Source: DATEMU01 sp964414585 (GTDB lineage Bacteria > Planctomycetota > Phycisphaerae > UBA1845 > UTPLA1). From it: a stretch of 64,000 nucleotides of DNA. The stretch covers positions 1-64,000 of the forward strand of contig CAYPXR010000002.1 of assembly GCA_964414585.1 (NCBI GenBank). Reading direction: 5' to 3'. Shown here piece after piece: positions 48,423 through 57,390 of the stretch (its first letter is position 1; the number at the start of each line of letters is the position of its first letter). A model generated the notes under the pieces. It was not told where the DNA came from, searched no databases, and worked only from the letters and a program-made list of their open reading frames with translations. The translations under genes and the position numbers were made by a program.

Positions 48423-49898
48423 ATGCCACCACGAAATAAAATCCGAGCGGCAAAAAAGAAAACGACAACGACGCGTCAACCAAGCTCGCAAATCGGTTTT
48501 TCCCTCTTTAGAACTTGGAGCATTCTTCCGCGCTTGGGAAAGCTCTTTTGGATCCTCGGTTCTCTAATAATCGCGGTCTCTCTCGTAGAAATCGGCGAGT
48601 GGATCGTACGTGAACATCCGGAGTTCAAAGCAGCTATGGAAGTCTGTAGAATGATGGCTGCGGGCGTCATCGCGCATGTTGTAGTCCTTCCTTTTGCGTT
48701 CCGCGATATTCGGTCACAGCTTGAAACGCAGCATAAGCCATTGCTGGAGAAAGTCGACAAGGTGTCCTCGGAAGTACTCAGCATTCGGCATCTTGAAGAG
48801 TGTGGAGTTACCGCCATTCATCTCGACCGCCCCGATGTGATCCATCGAATCAAGAGTGAAATATCAAGGGAAAACGAAAAGGTATGGTTACTAGGTGCAA
48901 CGCTCGGCAAAGATATCAAGCTTGATTCTTATATCAAATTGCTCGCCGACAAGAAAGAAAAAAATGATTCCTTGGATTTGCGGATACTACTGTCCGACCC
49001 GCTTCGCAGTCCGACATTGTTTCGTATGCTTCTCGAGGAACAGCCCGAACTTGCCCGCGGCTATTTAGCATCATATTACGAGCGACGCAACGCTAGTACA
49101 TCACCTAGCTTCTTGTCGGAATTTGCAAACGTCTTCCACGCGATTCAAAGCAATCCATTACTGCATGAATCCATCAAATTTTATGCGCATCTTTGCTCGG
49201 CCTGGATCGTTCGGGCAGGCCCGGTAATCTATTATGAACCCTGCTTCATTCCAAGGCTGATGGAAGACGGGAAAAACATCGGTTTCGGACCGATATTTAG
49301 GGTTGAGCAAGGACCAGATGCAAGATTTTTTGCTGCATTGGAGACGCACTTTACAAAACTCTGGAATACATCTACTGCCACGCCACTGTCGATGAGCTTA
49401 CGTTGGAATCGAAAAGACGAAAATCTCACTAAGATATTCGACGCAAGAAAAAACTGGTTTGCTACGGTAGCTGATTATCATCCGACACATCCAAATACTC
49501 CGCGAATTGCTTACCGTGAACGATGCGAGACCGCTGGTTCAATGTATGAAATTGGATTTACTATTAATCAAGAGAAGGTGTCGTTTAAGGCAACTTTGCA
49601 AGACTACACGGAGTGCAGCTTAGGATTGCGTACACAGAATAAAAATGAACTTCACACTCAGCTAATGCAACTCTTAGCTGATACTGAAGGGAAAAAAAAA
49701 GGATCTAACACTCGCCCCCGTGTTGAAATTGCGCCGGTTGAAGATGGCGCCCATGAAGTGGGCAAGGCGGTTATTCCGAAAAACGGCTCGCTGCAATTGA
49801 TCCGCGTGCAGGCAGACGACGGGAGCTTATCGATCGCTTTGATAAATCAGGCGAAATGGAAAAGAATGCAGGAAGTGAGTCTCCGTCGCTCTCAATGA
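48423..49898 (+). CDS. AT-rich orphan: membrane-anchored protein with possible PLD/DUF5919-like domain
   Basis: 491 residues. A basic N-terminus, membrane helix 1 at about 41-57 (LFWILGSLIIAVSLVEI) and helix 2 at about 73-93. From about 150 the sequence VWLLGATLGKDI ... LDLRILLSDPLR and a later HFTKLWNTS loosely resemble the phospholipase-D-like domains found in signalling or defence proteins (for example DUF5919); the HKD motif is not seen. The C-terminal 80 residues are unrelated to anything I know. Base composition is clearly lower: 26 of 60 bases are G or C at 49381-49440 and again at 49561-49620, against 42 of 60 at 47041-47100. The gene is probably acquired by transfer. It stands alone between non-coding, repeat-bearing stretches. 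Confidence 0.65.
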   Translation: MPPRNKIRAAKKKTTTTRQPSSQIGFSLFRTWSILPRLGKLFWILGSLIIAVSLVEIGEWIVREHPEFKAAMEVCRMMAAGVIAHVVVLPFAFRDIRSQLETQHKPLLEKVDKVSSEVLSIRHLEECGVTAIHLDRPDVIHRIKSEISRENEKVWLLGATLGKDIKLDSYIKLLADKKEKNDSLDLRILLSDPLRSPTLFRMLLEEQPELARGYLASYYERRNASTSPSFLSEFANVFHAIQSNPLLHESIKFYAHLCSAWIVRAGPVIYYEPCFIPRLMEDGKNIGFGPIFRVEQGPDARFFAALETHFTKLWNTSTATPLSMSLRWNRKDENLTKIFDARKNWFATVADYHPTHPNTPRIAYRERCETAGSMYEIGFTINQEKVSFKATLQDYTECSLGLRTQNKNELHTQLMQLLADTEGKKKGSNTRPRVEIAPVEDGAHEVGKAVIPKNGSLQLIRVQADDGSLSIALINQAKWKRMQEVSLRRSQ

Positions 49899-50150
49899 GC
49901 CAGACAAATCGGAACAACCGCCCATTTCCGCTCATCCATTTTCCAATCCGTAGGCAATTCTAGGGCTCGCCCGGGGGCACGAGGGGGACACTCTACTTTT
50001 CAACCTCGTTTGAAACATCTGGGACGGCCGTCACGCCGCGAGCGGCGAAATTGAATAGTCGCCCGGCCGCACCCCGCGCAATAAAAAAATTTCCTCAACC
50101 ACGCCCCCAACCCTATTCCCCGCCCCGGTCGTTACTTGTTGCCCCCGCTC

Positions 50151-50190
50151 CCCTTAATCCCTCAATCCCTTAGTCCCTCAATCCCTCGCC
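50151..50190. repeat. Tandem 8-bp array, four full units plus a partial
   Basis: CCCTTAAT, CCCTCAAT, CCCTTAGT, CCCTCAAT and CCCTCGCC lie end to end. The last matches only its first five bases. Consensus CCCTYARY... The array lies in non-coding DNA. Confidence 0.9.
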
Positions 50191-50420
50191 AACAGGGAGC
50201 GCTGAGCAAGCTTCCTGTGTGGGGCAGCGTCGAGCAAAGCGAGACCTGCCGCATGGACTCAGCGCGCCGAGGAGACCCGACATGAATTTCAGGTCGAAGA
50301 TCGGCCGTGGCGGAAAATTCAGCCAATTTCAACCCCTCTTGGGCCCGCCGTTGCGCTTAAGTGCGGTTAATTGCGCAAAAAAAGAATCGGAAGGGCCGCC
50401 GCCGCATATCTTGCACGCCC

Positions 50421-50512
50421 CCGTGCCGGAGTTTAGTCGCCGCGTCCGAAGGACTCGCCGAGGCGAGGCGAGGCGACTGCCTCCGTGCCGGAGTTTAGTC
50501 GCCGCGGCGACT
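50421..50512. repeat. 24-nt direct repeat with 16-nt perfect palindrome
   Basis: The block starting CCGTGCCGGAGTTTAGTCGC occurs at 50421-50444 and 50483-50506, 62 nt apart. The second copy runs into the perfect palindrome AGTCGCCGCGGCGACT (50497-50512). Three GAGGC pentamers lie between the copies. Confidence 0.9.
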
Positions 50513-50579
50513 GCCTCTGTGGTTCATCCTTTGAATTCCGCACGGACCTCTGTCGCCCCTTATACTCGCCCCCTCGTAA

Positions 50580-52409
50580 ATGTACCTCTCTCTCCTATTC
50601 TGGCTCGCCCTCGCCCTGCCCGGTTACGCCGTCGTCCGCCGATTCTGGCCCGACGACCTCAAGGCCGGTCTGCTCGGCACGATCTCCGTCTCCTATTTCA
50701 CCTCCCTCGCCCTCCTCTCGCCGGTCTCGATCCTCTGCTACATCAGCCGCGCGCCGCTGGCTGTCTTTTCCTTTGCCTGCATCCTGGCCGTCGCCGTCGC
50801 CGCCATCGATGTCACACGACAAAAAGCCTGGCGTCCGCTCGGCTCGCTCCTCATCGCCGCCCTCGGCGTCGAACTGCTCATCGTCATCCTCGACATGGCT
50901 CTCGGCGCGCGCAACGGTTCCTTCATCAGCGGCGACGCGAGGATTCATCTCGCCCGCATTCGCTTCCTCATCGACCACGGATTCTCCAACGACGACCCCT
51001 CCGTCGCCGTCCGTTATTTCTTCCCGATCTATCACACCAACCTGCTGCACGCCCTCTTCGCCGCTTGTTGCCAGATCACCCGGCAGGATCACTTCGGCGT
51101 CTGGTTCGTCAGCCTCGCCTGGGCCAAGCTTCTGATCACCTCCGGTCTCTACTATCTCGCCTGGACCGTCTTCGATCGCCAGTGGCCCGCCTGGATCGCC
51201 GCGATGTTCGCCATCGGTCATCGCGGGCCGGTCGATTTCCTGATCTATCCCAATCAGCTCTCGCCCTACTGGCTGGTTCCGCTGGCCCTGGCCTTCGCGC
51301 TCACGGCGTGCCGATCCTCGGTGCGCTGGCGCGACGCGATCCGCCTGGGTGCGCTATCGCTCATCCTCGGACAAGTGCATTCACTGTACGGGGTCTTCGC
51401 CGCGATCATGACCGGGCCGATGCTCGCCGGCGCCGCCCTCCACGCCGTTATCCGGGGGAGTCGTTCCATGGCGATTCAACAAACCATCTGCGCGGCCGCG
51501 CTCTCCGCGGGCATTCCCTTCATCCTCATTTCGAGATCCGGCAGCGTCGTCTCCACGACCTCCGAACCGCCGGCCGTGCGCGCGGACAAAGACCTCGCGG
51601 ATAATTTCACGCCATTGGCTGGATCGCGATGGATGCGCAAGCCCGAAAGCGCGGCCGACCTCTTCGGCGGCGGATCCTGGGCGATGATGGCGATGGGCGC
51701 CTGTCTTTTGGCGGCGATGTTCGACCGCCGCCGTGTGGAAGTGCTCAAGCTGCTGGTCGCCCCGGCGGTCGCCGCGGCGGTGCTCTACACGCCGGCGATC
51801 TGCACATTCATGCTGCGCCACGCGCAGGAAGCGTGGATACTGCTGCGAATCGACTTTGTCTTCCAGGTCATCCTGATCGTGCTGGGCGTTCCCGCGCTCG
51901 CCGCCTTCATCGAGCCCAGGATTCAATTTCGGTTCGTCCGTTCGTTGATCAGCATCGCCGCGCTATTCGCGGCCCTGCCGTTTTCCAATTACGGCGAACC
52001 CTGGACCTGGCAAAAGACGCTGGCCCGGGCGCAGTCGCCCAGGGACGTTCGCATGGTCAATGTCGACGGCTATCGCCGAATCATGAACTTCCTGCGCGAG
52101 CATGCCGAACCGGGCAGCGTGATCCTGACCTCCCTGAAAGACGGCCTCGACCTCGTCATGATGACGGATTGTCATGTCGTCGCGCCCGTCAGCGCCGCCA
52201 ACGGCGTGCCCGACTGGGACCAGCGCAAAAAGGACATCGCCCTGCTGCTCAGCGCGGATTTGCCGTGGGAAGAGCGACGGTCCTTGCTCCGGCAATACCA
52301 CGTCAAATATTTCCTTCCCGTCGAGCCCCCGGTGGAATGGGTGCGCGGCCACGTCGTTCGCCATTGGGAATTCAAGCCCTTCGTGCTCATGGAACTGAAC
52401 ACAAACTGA
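50580..52409 (+). CDS. Polytopic membrane protein, GT-C glycosyltransferase-like
   Basis: 609 residues. About eleven to twelve hydrophobic helices in the first 470 residues, beginning YLSLLFWLALALPGYAVVRR. An early luminal loop carries FISGDARIHLARIRFLIDHG and YFFPIYHTNLLHALFAACC, reminiscent of GT-C enzymes in which acidic residues of the first loop bind a lipid-phosphate sugar. The C-terminal 150 residues are soluble (DVRMVNVDGYRRIMNFLREH, KYFLPVEPPVEW). No exact family was recognised. Its stop codon directly abuts the stop of the opposite gene. Confidence 0.72.
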   Translation: MYLSLLFWLALALPGYAVVRRFWPDDLKAGLLGTISVSYFTSLALLSPVSILCYISRAPLAVFSFACILAVAVAAIDVTRQKAWRPLGSLLIAALGVELLIVILDMALGARNGSFISGDARIHLARIRFLIDHGFSNDDPSVAVRYFFPIYHTNLLHALFAACCQITRQDHFGVWFVSLAWAKLLITSGLYYLAWTVFDRQWPAWIAAMFAIGHRGPVDFLIYPNQLSPYWLVPLALAFALTACRSSVRWRDAIRLGALSLILGQVHSLYGVFAAIMTGPMLAGAALHAVIRGSRSMAIQQTICAAALSAGIPFILISRSGSVVSTTSEPPAVRADKDLADNFTPLAGSRWMRKPESAADLFGGGSWAMMAMGACLLAAMFDRRRVEVLKLLVAPAVAAAVLYTPAICTFMLRHAQEAWILLRIDFVFQVILIVLGVPALAAFIEPRIQFRFVRSLISIAALFAALPFSNYGEPWTWQKTLARAQSPRDVRMVNVDGYRRIMNFLREHAEPGSVILTSLKDGLDLVMMTDCHVVAPVSAANGVPDWDQRKKDIALLLSADLPWEERRSLLRQYHVKYFLPVEPPVEWVRGHVVRHWEFKPFVLMELNTN

Positions 52410-53774
52410 TCACGTCCCGCGAGGACGAATGAATCGGACCGCCACCAGTCGATAGACCACCGCGAGAATGAGCACGATCAGCGCAACTTGCACGGCGCGC
52501 CACATGGCCCGATCGGTTGAGTCCGAAAGGACGCCCTGGAATCGCCGGGTGATCTCTTCCAGGCGTTGCGCTGCCGGTCCGGATTCACTGAACTCGCGCA
52601 GATCGGTGATCAGCGTCTGCATCTCCTTGGCCGTCTGGGTCAGGGCCTCTGCGGCGCGTCGATAGTCGTTGACGTCGTACGGCGGCCTCTGCGGCCCCGT
52701 CGACGGATCGGCGCTCGTGGCGGGCTCACCCGTCGCGGGCTGCCGGAAAGAGGCCACCATCTCCTGAATCGCCTTGGCCGTGCGCGCCCAGGCGTCTCCC
52801 GCCGTCGCCACGCTTTGACCGGCGGGTTCCAGCGCCTTCACAAGCTCGTGCGTTTGATGGACCGTTTCACGGATCTCAGCGTTCTTCGAGTCCGCGCCTT
52901 CAACGGCGCCGGTAAGCTTCTCCGCGCTCGTCGCCAGGCGTTCCGAGCTTTTCGAGACGCGCTCCAGGCTGGCCACCGTACTCTTGACCGTTTCGAGATC
53001 CTCGGTTTCGAGCAGTAAAAGTTGTGTCTGCAATCGTGCATCCGACGCAAAGCCCTCGACCACGTCGGTCAATCGGGCCGCCACGACCGTGAAGCCCTTG
53101 ATCGCCTGGGCTCCCGCGTCAACACCGCCCAGCCAGCGAAACGGCGTCATGGGAATCGCCAGAACGCCCTGCAGCACCTGATCCTTCTCGCCGGTCTGCA
53201 ACGAAGCCCGAACCTCGGTGCCGCTGAAATCCCCTCTCAACGGGCGCTCCTCGGCGACCGCCTGCACGCGCTCGCGCGCCGCCGCCAGCGTCTCCGGAGT
53301 CATGACCGTCGCGCCGATTTTTTCGATCTCGGCCTCGCATTCCCGTGCAGCGGCGACGGCAATGTCCTGGTGCTCGCCAAAGAGTTTCTTGCCTTCTCCT
53401 TCGGTCAGGAACAGGCGCATCCGGATGCAGAGGCTCCAGGCATCGAGATAACCGCCCAAAGGGTTCTCCTGCGTAATGGCGTTGCGCGCCATCGGCAGGA
53501 TGCGCATCTGCCAGACCAGCGTCAGCCGTTTGACGCGGCGGGAATTGTCGACCTCGACCAATTCGTCGCTTGCACGACGGATAACGGCTTCAAACCAGTC
53601 TTCAAACTGATCGAGCCGGTCGTGAAGGTCTTCCTTGGTCACTTGGGTCGAGACCGTCGCGCGATTCCCGGTCGAAACCGGACCTTTGAGACCGGAGCAA
53701 CCGGACACCACGAGCGCGGTCAACGACGCGGACATCAGATACCGCCGAAACCAATAAGAACTCATTCGAGTCAT
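52410..53774 (-). CDS. Lipoprotein with central coiled coil and C-terminal membrane helix
   Basis: 454 residues from the ATG at 53774, chosen because AAGAAGG lies 8 nt upstream; an upstream ATG at 53795 is weaker. Signal peptide with lipobox (SLTALVVSGC). Residues 40-250 are helical, of unknown family. Residues 250-330 form a methyl-accepting-protein-like coiled coil (ETVKSTVASLERVSKSSERL ATSAEKL). A second helical stretch precedes a C-terminal membrane helix (AVQVALIVLILAVVYRLVAV) and a basic tail. It has both a lipid anchor and a membrane helix, which is unusual. The function is unknown. Confidence 0.7.
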   Translation of the reverse strand: MTRMSSYWFRRYLMSASLTALVVSGCSGLKGPVSTGNRATVSTQVTKEDLHDRLDQFEDWFEAVIRRASDELVEVDNSRRVKRLTLVWQMRILPMARNAITQENPLGGYLDAWSLCIRMRLFLTEGEGKKLFGEHQDIAVAAARECEAEIEKIGATVMTPETLAAARERVQAVAEERPLRGDFSGTEVRASLQTGEKDQVLQGVLAIPMTPFRWLGGVDAGAQAIKGFTVVAARLTDVVEGFASDARLQTQLLLLETEDLETVKSTVASLERVSKSSERLATSAEKLTGAVEGADSKNAEIRETVHQTHELVKALEPAGQSVATAGDAWARTAKAIQEMVASFRQPATGEPATSADPSTGPQRPPYDVNDYRRAAEALTQTAKEMQTLITDLREFSESGPAAQRLEEITRRFQGVLSDSTDRAMWRAVQVALIVLILAVVYRLVAVRFIRPRGT

Positions 53775-53834
53775 GAAAAAACCCTTCTTATCCATTGATA
53801 TTCGGGATCGCCGCGGCGGACGGTTTCAAACTCG

Positions 53835-54758
53835 TCAAGTGCCATGAACGGTTCGATACTCCTCGAACTGTCCGCCGAACAAGCCCGCCATCAGCCCGGC
53901 ACCATAGGCGATGTGCCGCAGGCCACGGACGAAACCGCGCTTTCCCAAAACCAGCCCGGTCGGCAGTTCCAGGCTCCCGATCGCCTTCCACGCCGCGGCC
54001 TTGGCGGCAATCCACGCCCAGGTGCGCAAACCCGGCGAGAGATCGGTCTCCAACATCGCCGTCGCGCAGCCCGCGCGGTACATCCGCTGCGTCAGCCAGC
54101 GCACGGTCATCCTCGTCGCCGGCACCCACTCGTGAACGACCGCATCGTCGGCCCATATCAGTTTATGACCGGCGCGTGAGGCGCCCCGTGAAAAATGGCT
54201 GTCGTGCCCGCCCATGAGCGCGAACCGTTCGTCGAAGAGCAGCCCCTTCTCGGTATAGAGCGCCGAGCGGAAAAGCATGTTTCCGTCATAGGCGTCGGTC
54301 AACAGATGGCCGGTGGGATAACGGCGCGGTTCGAAGAAACGCCCGCGCTCGATCCACGACGGCGGCGGTTCGTGGAAACAGGGCAAAACCGGCCCGGCGA
54401 TGATATCGGCCGCGTATTCGCGTTGCACACGCAGCAACTCGTCCAGCCAACCCGCGGTGGGGACCTCATCGTCATCGAAGAACGCCAACCACGGCGCCTG
54501 CGGAGCCGCCGTCTTGACCGCCTGATTCCGCGCCGGCGCACAGCCCCGGACGGTCTCTCGCTCATAAAAAAGCGGCCAACGAAGCTGGGGGCGGATCTCC
54601 TCGCAAACCTTTTTCGCGCTGCCGTCCTCATTGTTGTCAACGACGAATACGCCCACCACAGGCATCACTCCGGAAAACGTGAGTCCGTTCAAGGCCTCCA
54701 GGGCGCGTCGCAATCCCTCCGGGCGTTGATAGGTTATGATGCAAACAGCGACGTCCAT
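53835..54758 (-). CDS. GT2 family glycosyltransferase
   Basis: 307 residues from the ATG at 54758 (MDVAVCIITYQRPEGLRRAL); the open frame extends 12 codons further. GT-A motifs: VVGVFVVDNNEDGSAKK, GCAPARNQAVKTA, WLAFFDDDEVPTAGWLDELL (DDD as metal site) and ERFALMGGHDSHFSRGASRA. A C-terminal helical, partly hydrophobic region ends LRHIAYGAGLMAGLFGG. It is divergent from another GT2 gene, with starts under 50 nt apart, so both may share a promoter region. Confidence 0.9.
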   Translation of the reverse strand: MDVAVCIITYQRPEGLRRALEALNGLTFSGVMPVVGVFVVDNNEDGSAKKVCEEIRPQLRWPLFYERETVRGCAPARNQAVKTAAPQAPWLAFFDDDEVPTAGWLDELLRVQREYAADIIAGPVLPCFHEPPPSWIERGRFFEPRRYPTGHLLTDAYDGNMLFRSALYTEKGLLFDERFALMGGHDSHFSRGASRAGHKLIWADDAVVHEWVPATRMTVRWLTQRMYRAGCATAMLETDLSPGLRTWAWIAAKAAAWKAIGSLELPTGLVLGKRGFVRGLRHIAYGAGLMAGLFGGQFEEYRTVHGT

Positions 54759-54805
54759 GTGGTGCGTCGAATCCTTTGAACGCCGGACAACCAAGCGTCG
54801 AATCG

Positions 54806-55858
54806 ATGGGTCCTGAACCAGCTATTGACCGCGGCGATCCGCCGCTCGTGTCGGTGGTCATCCCGACCTGCAACCGCCGCGCCGTGCTGGAACGAAGTCT
54901 ACTGGCGCTGTGCCGGCAGAGCTTTCCGAATTTCGAAGTGATTGTCGTCGACGACGGGTCCATCGACAACACGGGAGAGATGCTCGACGCCGTCGCCGCC
55001 GCTCATCCCCGACTGAATCTCCGCCGACTGAAAAACGAAGCCAACCTCGGCGCGAATGCGAGCCGCAACCGGGGCGTTCGTGCGTCTCACGGCGAGATTG
55101 TCGCCTTCATCGACAGTGATTGCATTGCCGAGCCGGATTGGCTCGAAAAGCTGGTCGCCGGATTCTCCGCGGTCGACGTCGCCGCCGTCACCGGCGTCGT
55201 CTTCGATCCTCCGGCCATGAATCTCTACGAAATGGCCTTTAAGGGGACCAATCGCGTACACGGCGCCGGTCCGGCCTCCCGACTCGTGGGTGGAAACATG
55301 GCCGTCCGCCGGGAAACGCTATTGACCTACATGTGGGACGAAGATCGCCGTTTTCAAGCGATGATCGCCGACGGCGTGCCGGACGTTTCCACCTCCGGCG
55401 GGTGCGACGAAGAGGGACTCTATTTTCAAATCCGCGCCGCGGGCTTCCGCCAGCTTGTCATTCCCGGGGCCCGCGTCTTACACGATCACCACTACTCGCG
55501 TCAGTCGTTCTTTCGACAAGCCTATCTCGGCGGCGGGTCGGCGGCGCATCTGGTCTACAAGTATCGTTTGCCCCCTCGGATTGACCTTTTGCCACTTCTG
55601 CTGACTTATCTGACGCTTCCACTGGCCCTGATCGATCGACGACTCGCGTGGATCCCGGCATCCTTTTTCCTGTTGATGGTGGCGGCGCTCCTTTACAACG
55701 ATCTATTCCGAAAGGCCAAAACGCTCGTCGAAACGCTGCTGACGCTGCCGCACATGATCGCCTATTATCATGTTCGCCTCTCAGGTTATGTCGTCGAGGC
55801 CGTGCGGCTTCGATTGGGATTTCGCCAAATTGAAAGAATCCGGCTGAAAAAACGATGA
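54806..55858 (+). CDS. GT2 family glycosyltransferase with C-terminal membrane helices
   Basis: About 350 residues from the ATG at 54806; a TTG at 54776 is possible and neither has a clear ribosome-binding site. GT-A motifs: VSVVIPTCNRRAVLERSLLA, VIVVDDGSIDNTGEML, GANASRNRGVRASHGEIVAF, IDSDC (DXD), VGGNMAVRRETLL and GGCDEEGLYFQIRAAGF. C-terminal hydrophobic stretch LLPLLLTYLTLPLALIDRRL then WIPASFFLLMVAALLYND. Its stop overlaps the YbaK start (ATGA). Confidence 0.9.
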   Translation: MGPEPAIDRGDPPLVSVVIPTCNRRAVLERSLLALCRQSFPNFEVIVVDDGSIDNTGEMLDAVAAAHPRLNLRRLKNEANLGANASRNRGVRASHGEIVAFIDSDCIAEPDWLEKLVAGFSAVDVAAVTGVVFDPPAMNLYEMAFKGTNRVHGAGPASRLVGGNMAVRRETLLTYMWDEDRRFQAMIADGVPDVSTSGGCDEEGLYFQIRAAGFRQLVIPGARVLHDHHYSRQSFFRQAYLGGGSAAHLVYKYRLPPRIDLLPLLLTYLTLPLALIDRRLAWIPASFFLLMVAALLYNDLFRKAKTLVETLLTLPHMIAYYHVRLSGYVVEAVRLRLGFRQIERIRLKKR

Positions 55859-56352
55859 CCCCATCGACCGTCCTTCAAACGATCCGCCAATGGCTCGACG
55901 ACGCCGGCATTGCCTACCGCGCCGTGCACCACGAGCCGACGCGCACGTCGGAGGATTCGGCCAAAGCCCGCGGCGAGGATGTTCGCATCGGTGGCAAGGC
56001 GCTATTGGTCAAGATCGGCGACGATTTTCGTCTTTTCGTCCTCAGCGCTGCGTTGAAGCTCGATTCGACCGCCCTGAAGGATCGATTCGGCGTCAAGAAA
56101 ATTCGCTTCGCCTCGCCGCAGGAACTGTCCGATCTCACCGGTCTCGTGCCAGGCTCGGTTCCGCCCTTCGGCCGGCCGATCCTGCCCTTCGATCTGTTCG
56201 TCGACGATTCGATCGTGCAAAACGAACGGATCGCCTTCAACGCCGGCAGCCTCACCGACTCGATCGTCATGCAAACATCTGACTATCTGAAGATGTCCGC
56301 ACCGACGCGGTTCGCCTTTTCCATCGCCGATGATCGTGGAACTGCGACTTGA
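55855..56352 (+). CDS. YbaK/ProX-type aminoacyl-tRNA deacylase domain protein
   Basis: 165 residues. YbaK-fold motifs: YRAVHHEPTRTSEDSAKARG, IGGKALLVKIGDDFRLFVLS with the conserved Lys, LKDRFGVKKIRFASPQEL, LVPGSVPPFG and NERIAFNAGSLTDSIVM. Members hydrolyse mischarged tRNAs (Cys-tRNA-Pro, Ala-tRNA-Pro) in trans. The exact specificity cannot be told. It is coupled by ATGA to a glycosyltransferase, an unexpected partner that probably reflects convenience of expression. Confidence 0.9.
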   Translation: MTPSTVLQTIRQWLDDAGIAYRAVHHEPTRTSEDSAKARGEDVRIGGKALLVKIGDDFRLFVLSAALKLDSTALKDRFGVKKIRFASPQELSDLTGLVPGSVPPFGRPILPFDLFVDDSIVQNERIAFNAGSLTDSIVMQTSDYLKMSAPTRFAFSIADDRGTAT

Positions 56353-56442
56353 CCGATCGCCCGATTCCGCATACCACTATCGGGCGTTCCGTCGACGACT
56401 GCCTCGCCAAGCAAATGCACCTCGCATCCGCAGCGACGAAAT

Positions 56443-57390
56443 ATGAAAAAGCCGGCCGTCAGCATTGTTATCCCCACCTTCAATCGCCCCGACCTTCTTC
56501 GAGAGGCGCTGGATTCTGTCGCCGCGCAGACCTTTCGGGATTATGAAGTGATCGTCGTCGACGACGGTTCGACGCCTCCGATCGCCGACGCCGTCGCCAA
56601 TCATTCGACAAAGCCGAAGATAATCCGCCAGGTCCGCCAGGGCCCCGCCGCCGCGCGAAATCGCGGAATCGCCGACGCTCGTGCCGACCTTGTCGCGTTC
56701 CTCGACAGCGACGATTTATGGCTGCCCACCAAGCTCGAACGATACATGGACGCCATGGGCAGACTGCCCGACGTTTCAATCTTTTACGGCCCGATGCTCC
56801 CGATGGATTCGAAAGGACAGGCCGTCCACGGCCGGACCAAGCCCCGCCATCAGGGCCGAATCATCGACCAGCTCTTCAAGAGTTGCTTCGTCGACATACC
56901 GACCGTGGTTTGCCGCAAGGACCTGTTGACGCGTGCGGGAGGCTTCAACGCCTCGCTGCCGGTCTGTGAGGATTATGACCTCTGGCTCCGTCTGAGCCTG
57001 ACCGAGTCGTTCGGTTTTATCGATGAGCCGCTGGCCAAAAGACGCCTCCACGACGACCGCCTGAGCAAATCGGCAATGGCCCGAAACTTCGCCATTCGCG
57101 CGGACACGCTGCTTCGCTTCTTCGAAAAGAACAAGAATGTATTGAATCGAGAAGCGGCGGCCAAGCGTTTATCGAGAGTCTTCTTCGTCGCGGCCCGTGC
57201 GGCCTTTCGAGAAGGCGATTACACCCAGGCCGTCGAGCGATGCAAAACCGCCCGGGCGTTCGGCGGATCGTTGAGAACAATCCTTCTTCAGATGGCGGCC
57301 TCGGCGTATTCAATCTGCGCCGGTCCGAATCGGGAACCAGCGCCATCATCCCTGCCGCCGTCGCGTCCGGACTCCGCGGCTAGTCAATGA
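56443..57390 (+). CDS. GT2 family glycosyltransferase
   Basis: 315 residues. GT-A motifs: VSIVIPTFNRPDLLREALDS, VIVVDDGSTPPIADAVA, GPAAARNRGIADARADLVAF, LDSDDLWLPTKLERYM (DSDD) and VCEDYDLWLRLSLTESFGFI. The C-terminal region (AAKRLSRVFFVAARAAFREG) looks TPR-like. It follows YbaK after 90 nt in the same direction. Its last 11 bp overlap the 3' end of the opposite TPR gene. Confidence 0.92.
   Translation: MKKPAVSIVIPTFNRPDLLREALDSVAAQTFRDYEVIVVDDGSTPPIADAVANHSTKPKIIRQVRQGPAAARNRGIADARADLVAFLDSDDLWLPTKLERYMDAMGRLPDVSIFYGPMLPMDSKGQAVHGRTKPRHQGRIIDQLFKSCFVDIPTVVCRKDLLTRAGGFNASLPVCEDYDLWLRLSLTESFGFIDEPLAKRRLHDDRLSKSAMARNFAIRADTLLRFFEKNKNVLNREAAAKRLSRVFFVAARAAFREGDYTQAVERCKTARAFGGSLRTILLQMAASAYSICAGPNREPAPSSLPPSRPDSAASQ

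Larger units (their letters stand above)
49899..50579. other. 680-bp repeat-bearing non-coding region
   Basis: No gene supported. It holds a CGCCGC/GCGGCG hairpin (50034-50047), an octamer array (50151-50190) and a 24-nt direct repeat with a palindrome (50421-50512). A long frame crossing it (50219-51604) is Arg/Pro-rich and is the shadow of the next gene. Confidence 0.5.

Noticed and set aside
47937..48491. 184-codon minus-strand frame
   Set aside because: Crosses the hairpin cluster, mixed composition, no domain, and runs into the next gene's promoter region.
50421..50512. Possible CRISPR array or phage attachment site
   Set aside because: Only two copies 62 nt apart, no regular spacers, no cas genes and no integrase nearby.
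50219..51604. 461-codon plus-strand frame, Arg/Pro-rich
   Set aside because: It overlaps the real membrane protein in another frame and shows the Arg/Pro/His composition typical of shifted high-GC codons.
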